64,000 nucleotides of DNA from Sporobolomyces roseus. Lineage: Eukaryota > Basidiomycota > Microbotryomycetes > Sporidiobolales > Sporidiobolaceae. Below the pieces are notes generated by a model. That model did not search any database and had not been told where the DNA came from. It saw only the letters and a list, made by a program, of their open reading frames with translations. The position numbers and the translations under genes were made by a program. The stretch spans positions 3,472,001-3,536,000 of the forward strand of contig JADILM010000001.1 in the NCBI GenBank assembly GCA_016617785.1. The letters are read 5' to 3'. Below are positions 47,701 to 57,567 of this stretch, one piece after another (positions within the stretch are counted from its first letter, which is position 1; each line of letters begins with the position of its first letter).

Positions 47701-49755
47701 CTTGTTTCTGAAGTTTGTTCGTCTTGGGTACGTTGGGTCGGAAGCGGGCAGGTGCAGGTCGATAGATGTCCTCCGTCCACGCTTCGATAACTTCCGCTCG
47801 CGCTCTTCGTTCTTCGAAAGTTTCGTCCGGGAATTTCCCAATCTTCCAACTCAAGAACCATCCGAATAGAACGGCCATGAAGAACCGAATGACGACGACT
47901 CCGATGATGACGACGAGTGAAACGTAGAGGACGACATCGGAAGCGACGCAACCGAATGATACGGAATCGACGAATCCTACTCGAAGAACGTCGACCATAC
48001 ACTCTGCGACGTCGCGTTGTTTCGAGTTGAGCATGAGGGCGGTGATGTCGCGAGCGGTGAAAGCTTCGTCTCGGGCTCGAATCGTGTCGAAGAGAGCGGG
48101 GTAAGAGACTTGCGATTTGTCGAGCCAGTTGAGTAACGAGAAATCGAGAACGGATCTGTCGAAACGAGAATCGTCAGTAAGAGAAGCGGGAGTTGAGCAA
48201 TTCATGAATGCTCACCCATCGTAGACACCGAGATTGCGAGTCGAGTTCTTGAGATCGTCCCAAGTGTAATAAACTTGACCGAGAGGCTTAAGAGCGGCGA
48301 ATTGTTGTCGAGCATCGGTTTGAGTATGACAGAGAGCACCTTCGGCGTATCCCGTCAAGTTGCGAGCACTCGTTCCATACTGATTGTAAAGGTTACACGG
48401 GAAATACCAACCCATCTGGTTTCCTTGATTAGGAATTCCACTTCCAGCGGCAGGAGTGATGATGTTGAGGCATTTCTGGTTGACTTTCTGGAAGAGGAAC
48501 GATCCGTCCATGGCGGCAGCGTTGAAGACGTCGTAGAGAGGGTTCGATCCTTCAGAGATACCGTTTGCTGCAGGGTGTCGGAAACCATCGAAATCGTAAT
48601 CGTAACCGTGGTAGATCATGGAACCTCCTTCGATCGATCCAGCGTGGTATCGGAGACCGGGAGTACCGCAAACAGCTTGAGTGAAACCGAAAGTGAGGAA
48701 TCCAACGAACGCCATTGAGAGACCGATAATACAGAGGAGTCCAATCTTTTCTCGGAAAGCGTCTTGTCGATCTTTTGTTCGATAGCCTGAGGGAGTGCGA
48801 GAGAGGGACAGAGGTCAGTCAGGAGTTACAAGCGAGAAGGGGAGAGGAAATGAAAGGGGAACTTGCCGACACATCTCAGAATCGGTGAAGGACAACATGC
48901 GGTAACGATCAAACAGAACATCATCCAAGGACTGATAGGTTGTTTCTGTTTCCTCTTCTTCTTCAACTTTTCACTTCCTCCTCCTCCTCCTCCTCCCGGT
49001 AATACTGACCCTTGACTACTTTGACCTCGATTCAGAGTCGGTCTCCTCAAAGTTCCACCTCTCTTGAATATGCTCAACCCAGTTTCATTCGCCATTCCTT
49101 CTTCCCTCGCCAAGATACTCTTCCCCCTCCTGACTGTAGCCCCACTAGGATTTCCAACTCCTCCCAATCTCGCACCTCCTACTCCTCCCAACGGTGCTTG
49201 ACCACTCAATTCCGCAGGTCCGACGGGTAATCCAGCAGAAGCGTAATGTCCCGTCCTCGATACAGCAGCAGTACCTCTTCCTTCCGCTTCCATCGCTGCC
49301 GCGTGTTGACGATAGTTGTACAACCGATGGTTCTCGTCGACTCGTTCTCGATCTGGTCTCACGAGAGATCTCTTGCGTTTGAAGTCGTTCCCAGTCATGT
49401 TTGAGTATCCTACGATGGGTACGTCTCCAGCGAGTAAGTGATGTTGTGAGGAAGAACCTTCTGAAGGGTGACTGAACTGAACTTTCGGACCTCCTCCTCC
49501 TCCTCCTCCGGGATTCAAATGGGATGAAGAAGCTGATGGATCGTAAGGAATCGAATTGATGTAGGAAGCACCTCCTCCTCCTCCTCCTCGGTGAGGTGAA
49601 GATTCATCAGAGTTTGATTTCTTGGAAGAAGTTGAGAAACCCGATTCAGAGTATTGATTTCTAAGAGGTGCTGGAGGTCTCTCTTCTCTTTGTGGTCTCG
49701 ATGCACCCGAGAAGAGTGCACTCTGTGGCGGACCTTGACGAGGTGGTCGATCCAT
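44770..49755 (-). CDS. Chitin synthase, class IV-like
   Basis: Plasma-membrane UDP-GlcNAc transferase for cell-wall chitin. Start [20 protein letters not shown] (49755). The N-terminal cytosolic region has three Gly runs coded by CTCCTC repeats. Membrane segments: [60 protein letters not shown]. The catalytic part follows: [70 protein letters not shown] (DxD), [55 protein letters not shown] (EDR) and [17 protein letters not shown] (QRRRW). Terminal membrane helices follow, then [20 protein letters not shown] with FSWGATR, a class IV-type stretch. A Ser-rich tail ends RHSMSGQ (44770). About ten introns. The motor domain of the other chitin synthase is absent, so they are distinct classes. Confidence 0.94.
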
Positions 49756-50417
49756 TTTTCCACTCTCTCTCGTCGGAAGTCGGAGGAAGACCGCTGGGGT
49801 GAAAAGGAAGGGATAGAAGGGGAGTGAGGAGTAGGTCGATCAATCTGGATGCAGTCTTGATATTGATCTTGTTCGTTTTAGCGAAGATTGAGCGAGAATT
49901 GGGGGAAAGATTGATGTTTGGAGAAGAGGAGAAGCGAGGGGGCGAAGGGAAGGAGGAACGGGAGGAAGTCGAGAATCGGAAGGAAGGAAGGTTGAGAGGA
50001 GGCGAGCCTTGGTAGCTACACCTGTAGTCTACTACGCGCAAAGGAGGGATCAAGGATGGTGAGAGGTATAGAAGAGCCGATCGATCGTTTCACTGAGACT
50101 TATTCGCAAAATCAAACTTGTACAATTCAAGCTTTTTTCTTTGAACGGTTTCGCTTGGTCGTAAAGTTGTCGAGTAGAGTGCTCGATTCGAGTGTAGTGC
50201 AGTCAAGAGGAGCAATGAGAAAGGTTGGAAATTCATTCGCGAATGCTGCGAGAACAAAGTTCCACAACTTGGTCATCCCGCGAATCTCCACTTTCCACCT
50301 ACTGCTCTGGAGCACCACCTGAACTACTCACAAGTTACAAGGTAGAACGAGCACGCAAATCCGAATCAGCCCTTCAAGTTATCACTTCTCTCGACCGCAA
50401 ACCTCTAATCTGAGTGT
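49756..50417. promoter_or_regulatory. Divergent promoter region (chitin synthase / PRP38)
   Basis: About 660 bases between divergent starts. Purine-rich block 49880-50010 next to the chitin synthase. An ATG frame at 50056-50322 has no splice partner and is not called. Confidence 0.45.
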
Positions 50418-51542
50418 ATGGCGAATACAACGAGAGCAGGAGCGCTTTCTATCCATGGAACGAATCCTCAGGTAAGCTCAATCACCCTCTCTCGAGCTCC
50501 CTCGCTGGTATTGACGCAATAGTCAAACAGTACCTCGTTCCGACTGTGATCCGACAACGAGTTTACGATACTCTCTACTGGAGTGCGTACCTACCTCCCT
50601 TCTACTCTCCTGATCATTATGAGCTGATCACACCCTTTTGAGAGTGAGAGTAGAGGAGCATTGTTTCGCGCTGGATGCAGCAACCGTAATCGATAAATCA
50701 GTCGAACTCACTCATGTCGGAGGAACCTATGCCAATACTCGACCTACAGAGTTTATCTGTCTCGTATTAAAGTTATTGCAGTTGCAACCAGAGAGGGAGA
50801 TCGTGTTGGAGTATCTGAGGGCAGAGGAATTCAAGTCAGTTTCGATGAATCTCTTCCTCTCCTTGCTACTCTTGTGCTGATGAGAACCCCCTGGACAGGT
50901 ATCTGAGAGCGTTGGCTGCGTTCTACGTGAGGTTGACATTCGACAGTCTGAACGTTTATGAAGTGTTGGAACCGCTGTTGGACGATTATCGAAAATTGAG
51001 ATTTCGAGGAATGGGTGAGTCTAGCTCTCTTCTCTCTCTGCTTCCTGCAAGTATTGACTTATCGAGAACGGAGTAATATAGATGGATCATATCAAGTGAC
51101 GACAATCGATCAATTCGCCGACGATCTATTGTCAGAAGAGATGGTTTGCGAGATTCAACTACCTCGATTAACTCAACGGAAAGTGTTGGAAGAAACAGAA
51201 GGACTCGCACCTCGACGGAGTAAACTCGGAAAAGCTATGGGAGTTGCGGTGGTTGATCGACCAGAAGGGGACCTGAGTGAGAGTGAGGAAGAAGGAGAAG
51301 GGAGAGGGAGATACCTCAGTCGGAGTCCGAGTGGGAGCAGAAGTTCAAGTTATGATAGTCTCGCCGAGGAGAAGAAGGAGAGACGGAGCAAGAGTAGAAG
51401 CAGAAGCGGGAGTAGGGAGAGGTATGTCAGTAGGAGTCCGAGTCCGAATGGGAGCGAAGGGAGATACATGTCGAGAAGTCCTTCGGGAAGTCCTGAACCA
51501 GAGATGCAGATTGAAGTGGAAAGGGTCGAGGGAGATGTATAG
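50418..51542 (+). CDS. PRP38: Prp38-like pre-mRNA splicing factor (U4/U6.U5 tri-snRNP)
   Basis: Needed for spliceosome activation, as a tri-snRNP or B-complex factor. The short first exon (50418-50471, MANTTRAGALSIHGTNPQ) joins after an intron to YLVPTVIRQRVYDTLYW, then KEHCFALDAATVIDKSVELT across another intron. It continues HVGGTYANTRPTEFICLVLK, LQLQPEREIVLEYLRAEEFK and YLRALAAFYVRLTFDSLNVY, with EVLEPLLDDYRKLRFRGM and QFADDLLSEEMVCEIQLPRL. These match the Prp38 domain throughout. The C-terminus is RS-rich (RSPSGSRSSSYDSLAEEKKE, RSRSGSRERYVSRSPSPNGS), as in plant and animal Prp38A but not in budding yeast. Ends EVERVEGDV at 51542. Residue order at every junction matches the family, so the exon model is good. 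Confidence 0.93.
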
Positions 51543-51633
51543 CTTGAAACACGCAATCTTGGACTTGAACTTCCTTGCGAGAGAGAGGAACTCGCGAGAG
51601 ATCAATTTCGCTCTTCTTCCTCCACTTCTTGAC

Positions 51634-52692
51634 ATGCCTCCATCTACCGCTTCATCAAGTCTGCATACAACTTCACATCCAGCTTCTTCCTCATCAGACT
51701 ATCTCCTCTTGACGACTGATTCTACCCCTCTCCTGTCCTCCACCTCCTCAATTGCAATCCCGCTCCCACCGCCACGCTTCCGTCCTCTCCTCCAACTAGC
51801 GGCAGTACTAGATCTATCTTTCACTTTGATCTATGGAGTCACTCAACTCGAACTCAGCAAGCTTCCAGCGTCTGCAATTTCACTCAACTTGGCAAGACCA
51901 ATCATCGTGTTATGGGCAGTCAGTACAGTCAGAGTGAGGGAAATGGCTCCTGTATTACTGGGTCAAGTCATCGTGAGCATCTCTCCCTTCTCAAACCTTT
52001 GACTTCCGTCTCATCGCTCCCTTTCTCCATCTCGCAAATAGGTTTCAGCTCTCATCCTCCTCTACCGCTTGAACGAACTAGTGCAGCGATCCTCTCTCGA
52101 CACGACTCTCCTCTCAACCCTTCCGCCCTTCTTCGCGCACCTTTTCAACCCAGTATCGATCTGGTATCTCTCGAATTTCGGATTCTCACTCCTCCATTAC
52201 GCGCTCTACATCTTGTTCGTCGGGATCAGGAATCGAAGGAACCCATTTGTCGGAAGGAGGAGGGAGAGAACGAGGAGTGGAATGATGAGGAGGCGTTCGA
52301 CTTGGGGAGAAGAACATTGGAACGGGCGAGAAGACGTCGTTAGTGGTGCTGGAAGATCAGCGAGCTTCACTCGAAGTCTACCAGAGGGCGAGGATGATGT
52401 CGATGGGACTCAGAGGCTGGGGAGTATCGATGGAAACGGTCAAGACCTCGAACGGGATGAGGAAGAGGATTACGAAGAAGAAGACGAAAGCGGATTCGTT
52501 ATTTCTGGATCATCAGAAGACGAGTCGGAATCGGAGGACGAGAACGAGATCATCGATATACCTCGACCTGGACAAGTATTGAGGAATCGGAGTAGTCGAG
52601 CGAGTTTATTGAGTCTGCCAACGACGACTGCTCGAGGGAACTCACTCAAGGCTAGTCGGGATTATGGGAGTATGAGGTCGTTGTGTGCGTAA
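51634..52692 (+). CDS. Unknown multi-pass membrane protein with acidic tail
   Basis: Not recognised. Start MPPSTASSSLHTTSHPASSS (51634), a Ser/Thr/Pro-rich cytosolic lead. Hydrophobic segments: FRPLLQLAAVLDLSFTLIYG, SAISLNLARPIIVLWAVST with APVLLGQVIVSALILLYRL, and SNFGFSLLHYALYILFVGIR, so three to four membrane passes. One intron joins QVI to VSALIL near 51969-52041. The tail after residue 220 is highly charged: basic RRRERTRSGMMRRRSTWGEE then acidic DLERDEEEDYEEEDESGFVI and SEDESESEDENEIIDI. It ends YGSMRSLCA (52692). It has some resemblance to the N-terminal membrane region of vacuolar ABC transporters, but that is not established. It lies 91 bases downstream of PRP38 on the same strand. 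Confidence 0.6.
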
Positions 52693-52966
52693 TCCTCGCT
52701 TCTCCCGTCTCAAGGGAACATGCACAGCTAACCGTGATCGACGTGATAACAGCTGGTATCTGAACACTTCGTTGAGCTGTATTCCCTGTATTACAAGCAC
52801 TTGCAACCCACGAACAGCGTCTTCGCGCGGGAAATCCCCTGTCGCTTCTGTCGAGCTCCTCTCGTTTCTCAAGCCGCGGAGCTTGTGATCAACCTCCTTG
52901 TCTTTTCTGTTTCCTCCTTTCCTTCTTCCTCTGCCCCTCTCCTGGTCTTCGCCTCAGTATAAAACA

Positions 52967-54405
52967 ATGTCTTCAACAGCTGACGCTCCGCTTCAAGTTG
53001 AGGTTCGAGAACCGACAGAGGTTCGACAACCTTTTCTCTCATTCTTCTCTTACCGGACAGATCTGATGGATTTTGATCTAGGCTGAAACCGCGCTGATAA
53101 AGGAGCACAAGGTCTTTCAATACCTAAACGACTTTGCCAGCAGTCTCGCTGAAGCGACGGGTCATCCAGTGTATCCCTGGACGCCGATTGCCAATGCTGG
53201 GATTATTGACGGCCAAGAGCTCGAAGGTACGGGGCTTCCCCGTTCGCAGTCTCGAAGGCGAAGGTAGCTAACACTCGTTTCTAGGTATGGGGATCAGCCT
53301 TTCGCTCGTTTGCCCCTTCAAGCCCGTCCCCGTCGGATACAAAGCTGCCGGCAGATACAATACCAAATTCGGGCAGCCTTTGTCGGCTTGGGCTCTAGCC
53401 TGTGCCGATACTAGCACGGCAGCAAAGAGTGTATGGGAGGAGTATGCTGCAGAATGCAAAGCCATCAACGAGCAGAGCAAGGTCTCAAACTGCCTCGCGT
53501 TCCCACGCTTCGTCCCTGCTCGCAAGGTCACCTCTAGCAAGAAACCTATCTCGGCTAAGCCTGTACGTACGATGAAAACGTTCAGAGATGATCACTTCGA
53601 GATGAAGACGAGGAGTGGTGAGTCCAGAGCATGTCCAAAGCCACAACTTTGTCGCTCACGGGATGCCTGACTCGAGCAGTACATGGATTCGAACCTCGAT
53701 GGACGCAACTTCCTTGTCGCCAACATACTGATCCAAGCGATCGATACTACGACGAAGGATCTCCCTCGATCCAGATGGAACGCGGTATGCTCGGTTCTCC
53801 AGCGATAACTTTTCTGCGACTCGATCTTCACGCGGCTACCAAAAGGAGTGGACCGAATTCAGATGCGCCCGTATTCTCTGTCCTTATTCGAGGCGTTATC
53901 ATTGAGAATCAAGCACGAGAATGGCGGAGTTGGGATTTTGCGAAGGATTCCGCGAAGGTGAGCTCGAATTGGCTACATGTACGGGTGGTGTGCGCTCCAG
54001 CTAAGAAAGACTTCGGATTCTATCGATAGACGTTCCCCAGCTTGACCGAAGCACTTTCCGACACTGTACTGCCCGAAGTCGAGCAAGAACCAATGCAGTC
54101 AGAAGCGTTCGTACTCAAATCGCGCATCTCCGAGGGTCGAGACCGCTCTCGCTCTCGGTCGAAGTCGCCTCGTCGATTGGAAGAACAGGACGATCGGCAA
54201 CAGTACCGTCAACGAGACAGGTCTCCCGTAAGTTCGGAAACGATCTGTTTTCGTTCTCCGAGACTGACGTTTCCTTGTGCTGTTTCCACAGCAAGCTGGT
54301 CGCAGGTCTCGTTCGCCTCGGAAGTCTCGTTCCCCTTCTCGCACAGAAAGATTGCTCAGTCACCGTCAACGCAAGATCTACGATCTGCCCAGTCGAATTC
54401 TGTAG
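52967..54405 (+). CDS. Unknown protein with C-terminal RS domain
   Basis: Not recognised. Predicted exons: about 52967-53020, about 53083-53226, 53285-53562, 53680-53784, 53863-53957, 54041-54230 and about 54292-54405. The N-terminus MSSTADAPLQVEVREPTE joins AETALIKEHKVFQYLNDFAS. The middle reads VCPFKPVPVGYKAAGRYNTK, GQPLSAWALACADTSTAAKS and NCLAFPRFVPARKVTSSKK. The next exon gives PYMDSNLDGRNFLVANILIQ and the following one LRIKHENGGVGILRRIPRSL. The last two exons are Arg/Ser-rich (GRDRSRSRSKSPRR, RSPRKSRSPSRTERLL), an RS domain like those of splicing factors. A second open frame through 53680-53950 was rejected because the GTACGT donor at 53563 and CAG at 53679 give a better phased model. 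A TATAAAA word sits directly before the ATG, which is odd for a start codon. Confidence 0.5.
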
Positions 54406-54521
54406 TTTGTAAACGAGCGATATCTACTTTGCCTTCCTGCCTCTCAAATTCGTGCTGTAATACTCTCATTCGTGCTGTAACGACGATTCTGTCCGTCCTA
54501 CTACGCGGGACTCCTTCTCAG

Positions 54522-56157
54522 CTACTTCACGAATCCTCTCGTTCCCGCTCTAAGATTAATGTTGATCCTCGATCCTTTCTCCAAATACTCTCCATAAGGT
54601 GTCCATGCCTCGGTCTCCTCCGCTTCGAGTCCATCTACGTCTCCTCGGGAGACAGCTCGCAGGTGCGGCGGCAGAGTTTCGGCGAGCACTCGCGGTAGCC
54701 CTGGCAAAAAATCGATGGATCCTCGTCAGATCTCGCATCAGTCGCATCGGACCGAATAGCCAACTCACCGTGATACGCCCTTCTTCCTTCTCGACCAGAC
54801 ATGATCAATCCGTCTCCCGATCGAAGGAGAATTGCGAGAGGAGCGACATCTTTCGTTAGTCCTCCGACGAGGAAGATCGAGGATAGCCCGAGACTACAAT
54901 TCCTTTCGGCGATCGGTCAGTGTATTGATCAAGATTGAGCAGCGAGATAGAGGGATAGCGAGATAGTCGAACGAACCTGAGCGAAACCAAAGGTTGAACG
55001 GCATCGACTTCAGAATGATCCGTGTGACCCGTCAGAGTATCTTTCGCTTGATACTGTTGCCGATATCACGATTTCAGCTTGGTTGAGTTCCTTCAGGATG
55101 ACCGAGATCTGAGTGAAGACGCACGAAATTGACGATTCCCGCATCAGGTTCGTAATCCGTTTTCCACTTCTCCCAATCTCTCTTCGTTGTCCTGTTCAAA
55201 CTCTCCTCCTCTGTCGTGTCATCAAAGACATATTCCCACTTCATCAATTTGACGAGAGCTTGACAGCATCTCAACATGAGTGGAGGGATCGGGACGAAAG
55301 GTCGATCGAATTCGTAGAGTTTGGTCGTCCACTGCAGCAGACACGAATCTGAAAATCAGCGGAGCCGTTCAAAAGCAATATATCAGTGGTAGGAAGAGAC
55401 ATACGTTGTAGTGATATCCGACATTTGCCCATCTTAGCTTCGGAACCAGTTCTCGAATCGTAATTTCCTTCTTCGCTCCTGGTTCGGGGGTGTTTGCCCG
55501 ACTCGTATCGAGCGAATTAGTTGAGGAGCTCATACTTGAGCCGATCTGCTGGTCCTCAGCACTCGGCGAGGTAGCGCAGGGACGAAATTCGATTGATTCG
55601 ACGGTTTCTGCTCCCTTTCCATCGATCAAGGCATTCCACAGCCCTGCTGCCGGTAGCTTGTAGTGAGGATCGAGTGAAGTAACGTTTGGCCGTCTAGCAT
55701 TCTGAAGGGATTCGACGACGAGGGATCTTTGGAGAGGTTCAGGGAGAATTGAAGGGAAGAAGACGAGTCCTGTCAACACAGGGGCGTGAGCTCGAGATAG
55801 GGCGCTCGTATGAGTATGATCTAGCTTACCTGGTATTCTAGGAATGACTATAGCGTAGTCTTGAGCCGTTGCTTTCCCTTTCCCTTTCCATCTTGATTGA
55901 CCCATTTCTACCTCCCCCAGGCCCTCCAGCGTTACTCTATAGCACAAGACTTTTTCTCCATTCCCACTAGTCCATATCCCTCGCAGTTTACCGTTTACTT
56001 CGGTTGGATCCCATTGAATTTGGTAAAAGTCGAAAGCGAGTTCCGTTCGAGGTGGAGCGTTACGATCTTTCTTGAATAGTCTCTCGGCGGTCCGGAAGGC
56101 GTTGAAGGTGGATGGGGGAGTGCCGCATCCCTTTTCACGTTTGCGCCGAGGGTGCAT
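54522..56157 (-). CDS. AlkB-like Fe(II)/2-oxoglutarate dioxygenase (ALKBH1 type)
   Basis: Probable nucleic-acid demethylase or tRNA/mRNA oxidase of the AlkB family. Start MHPRRKREKGCGTPPSTFNA (56157). The domain reads: FFPSILPEPLQRSLVVESLQ (substrate lid), ITIRELVPKLRWANVGYHYN and EFDRPFVPIPPLMLRCCQAL. The double-stranded helix core follows: YEPDAGIVNF, a GHTDHSE motif (Fe-binding H-x-D) and SLSLGLSSIFLVGG. Next are LLRSGDGLIMSGREGRRAYH and, after an intron, GLPRVLAETLPPHL (distal His). The end is GSRININLRAGTRGFVK, with the Arg-x-x-x-x-Arg 2-oxoglutarate contact. All three iron ligands and the Arg are present, so it should be active. The order matches human ALKBH1. Seven or so introns. The stop at 54522 lies 116 bases from the RS-protein gene on the other strand. 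Confidence 0.9.
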
Positions 56158-56327
56158 TCGAGGAAGTGGAAAGATGAATCAACAGTCGCAACTCGGATTT
56201 GCTCGCAACCTCGCTTCAATCGATGATTCGACTAATGTATTGAACTTGCATTATAGACAACGAGCAAAGTACTACAGAAAGGTATAAGTGAGGAAGACTA
56301 AATTTCTAGATGAGTGGGTCGATGCGG

Positions 56328-57333
56328 TTACTTGGATCCGAGAGCTTTCTCAATATCCTTCTCGAGTGAAGCAGGTGAAGTGGTACTGTACGCATCACAG
56401 ATGTCAGTGAGCGTCGAAAGGATATGGACAGGAGATGACAGCTAACGGAGCATAACGATGAAGGACGTTTCCTTGTCGGTCGACGAGGAATTTCGAGAAG
56501 TTCCAGTTGACTCGCTCGCCGAGGAGACCCTTGGCTTTGGGTTTGAGGAAAGCGAAGACTCTGTGGAATTGAATTGGCTAAGCATGCGCGCAATAGCGAA
56601 AGATTGGAGAATTCAAAGACTCACTCGTTCGTCGAATCTCCGTTGACCTCACTCTTCTTCATGAGAGGGAAGGTGACACCGTAGTTGAGTTTGCAGAAGC
56701 TCTCAGTACCCTCATCGTCCTCCTTGTTCTGGTTTCCGAATTGATCGCAAGGGAAACCTAAAACGACGAGACCTTGTTCCTTGTACTTCTGGTGAAGCTT
56801 CTCCAAACCGTCGAATTGAGGGGTGAAGCCACACTTGGTAGCGGTGTTGACAATGAGGAACGCTTTGCCTTCTTGCTCCTTGAAGTTGAAGAAGTCTCCA
56901 TTCTTCTTTTCGGCTTTCAAATCAAAAAAAGATGCGACGGATGCCATAGTCTGCGGGCAGGTTTGGAGCACTGGTGTCAGCGAGTCTGTCGCTCATGGTT
57001 CGCGTCTATAGCTTCATGATCCACCAGCGTGAACAGCAAGGGAAGAGTCTCCCATCTTCCTTCGAGCTGATCTGGTCCATTGGAGCAGTATCTCCCGTCC
57101 CCTCGATCCCTGTGTCCCCCACCTTCTGTGTACTGTACTAACCTGCAGTCCTCGTCTGAATGATGCCGAGATAACCGATGTCCGAGATTCGAGATGGAAA
57201 GAGTTGGATGATGACGCTCTTGAATGGTGAGAAGGAGAGAGAGCCTTACAGTGTAAAGACGTTGGGCGATGAGAGGTTGTGAAGGTGGTGCACGAGTAGC
57301 GAGGGCAGGAAGTGAAGTGAGAGAGCGTAACAT
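56328..57333 (-). CDS. Glutathione peroxidase (thiol type), likely dual cytosolic/mitochondrial
   Basis: Reduces hydrogen and lipid peroxides using thioredoxin or glutathione. Core: ASVASFFDLKAEKKNGDFFN, then KGKAF-like LIVNTATKCGFTPQFDGLEK with the peroxidatic Cys, LVVLGFPCDQFGNQNKED (the FGxQ motif and resolving Cys region), and after an intron RVNWNFSKFLVDRQGNVL with the WNF Trp. The end is EKALGSK (56328). An ATG at 57333 opens MLRSLTSLPALATRAPPSQP, an Arg-bearing, acid-free presequence typical of mitochondrial import. Its GTAAGG donor after LYT joins in phase to an acceptor at about 56949, giving LYT-TMASVASFF. A start at 56946 (MASVASFFD) would give a cytosolic form. The selenocysteine of animals is replaced by Cys, as usual in fungi. 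Confidence 0.9.
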
Positions 57334-57567
57334 TCACGAGGAAGGAGAGGAGCTTCGGTCTCGATGCCCGAATAGAGCATTATTAATGATTCTTCTTTCG
57401 CACCTACGGACGGCTTCATCTCACTCGTGAGACCACGACGAGGCCAACAGGGACGAACAACGGGGGTAACTTCCATATGACTGCAGAGTGCAAAAACAGG
57501 GATATAGAGGAAATGAATAAAGGTTGATCGAAAAAGCTCTATGTGCAAGTGTTGTAACGAGAAAGGT

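Noticed and set aside
53672..53950. Alternative open frame in the RS-protein gene (VHGFEPRW onward)
   Set aside because: A better GTACGT donor at 53563 and CAG acceptor at 53679 give another frame with more protein-like sequence and matching phases at both ends.
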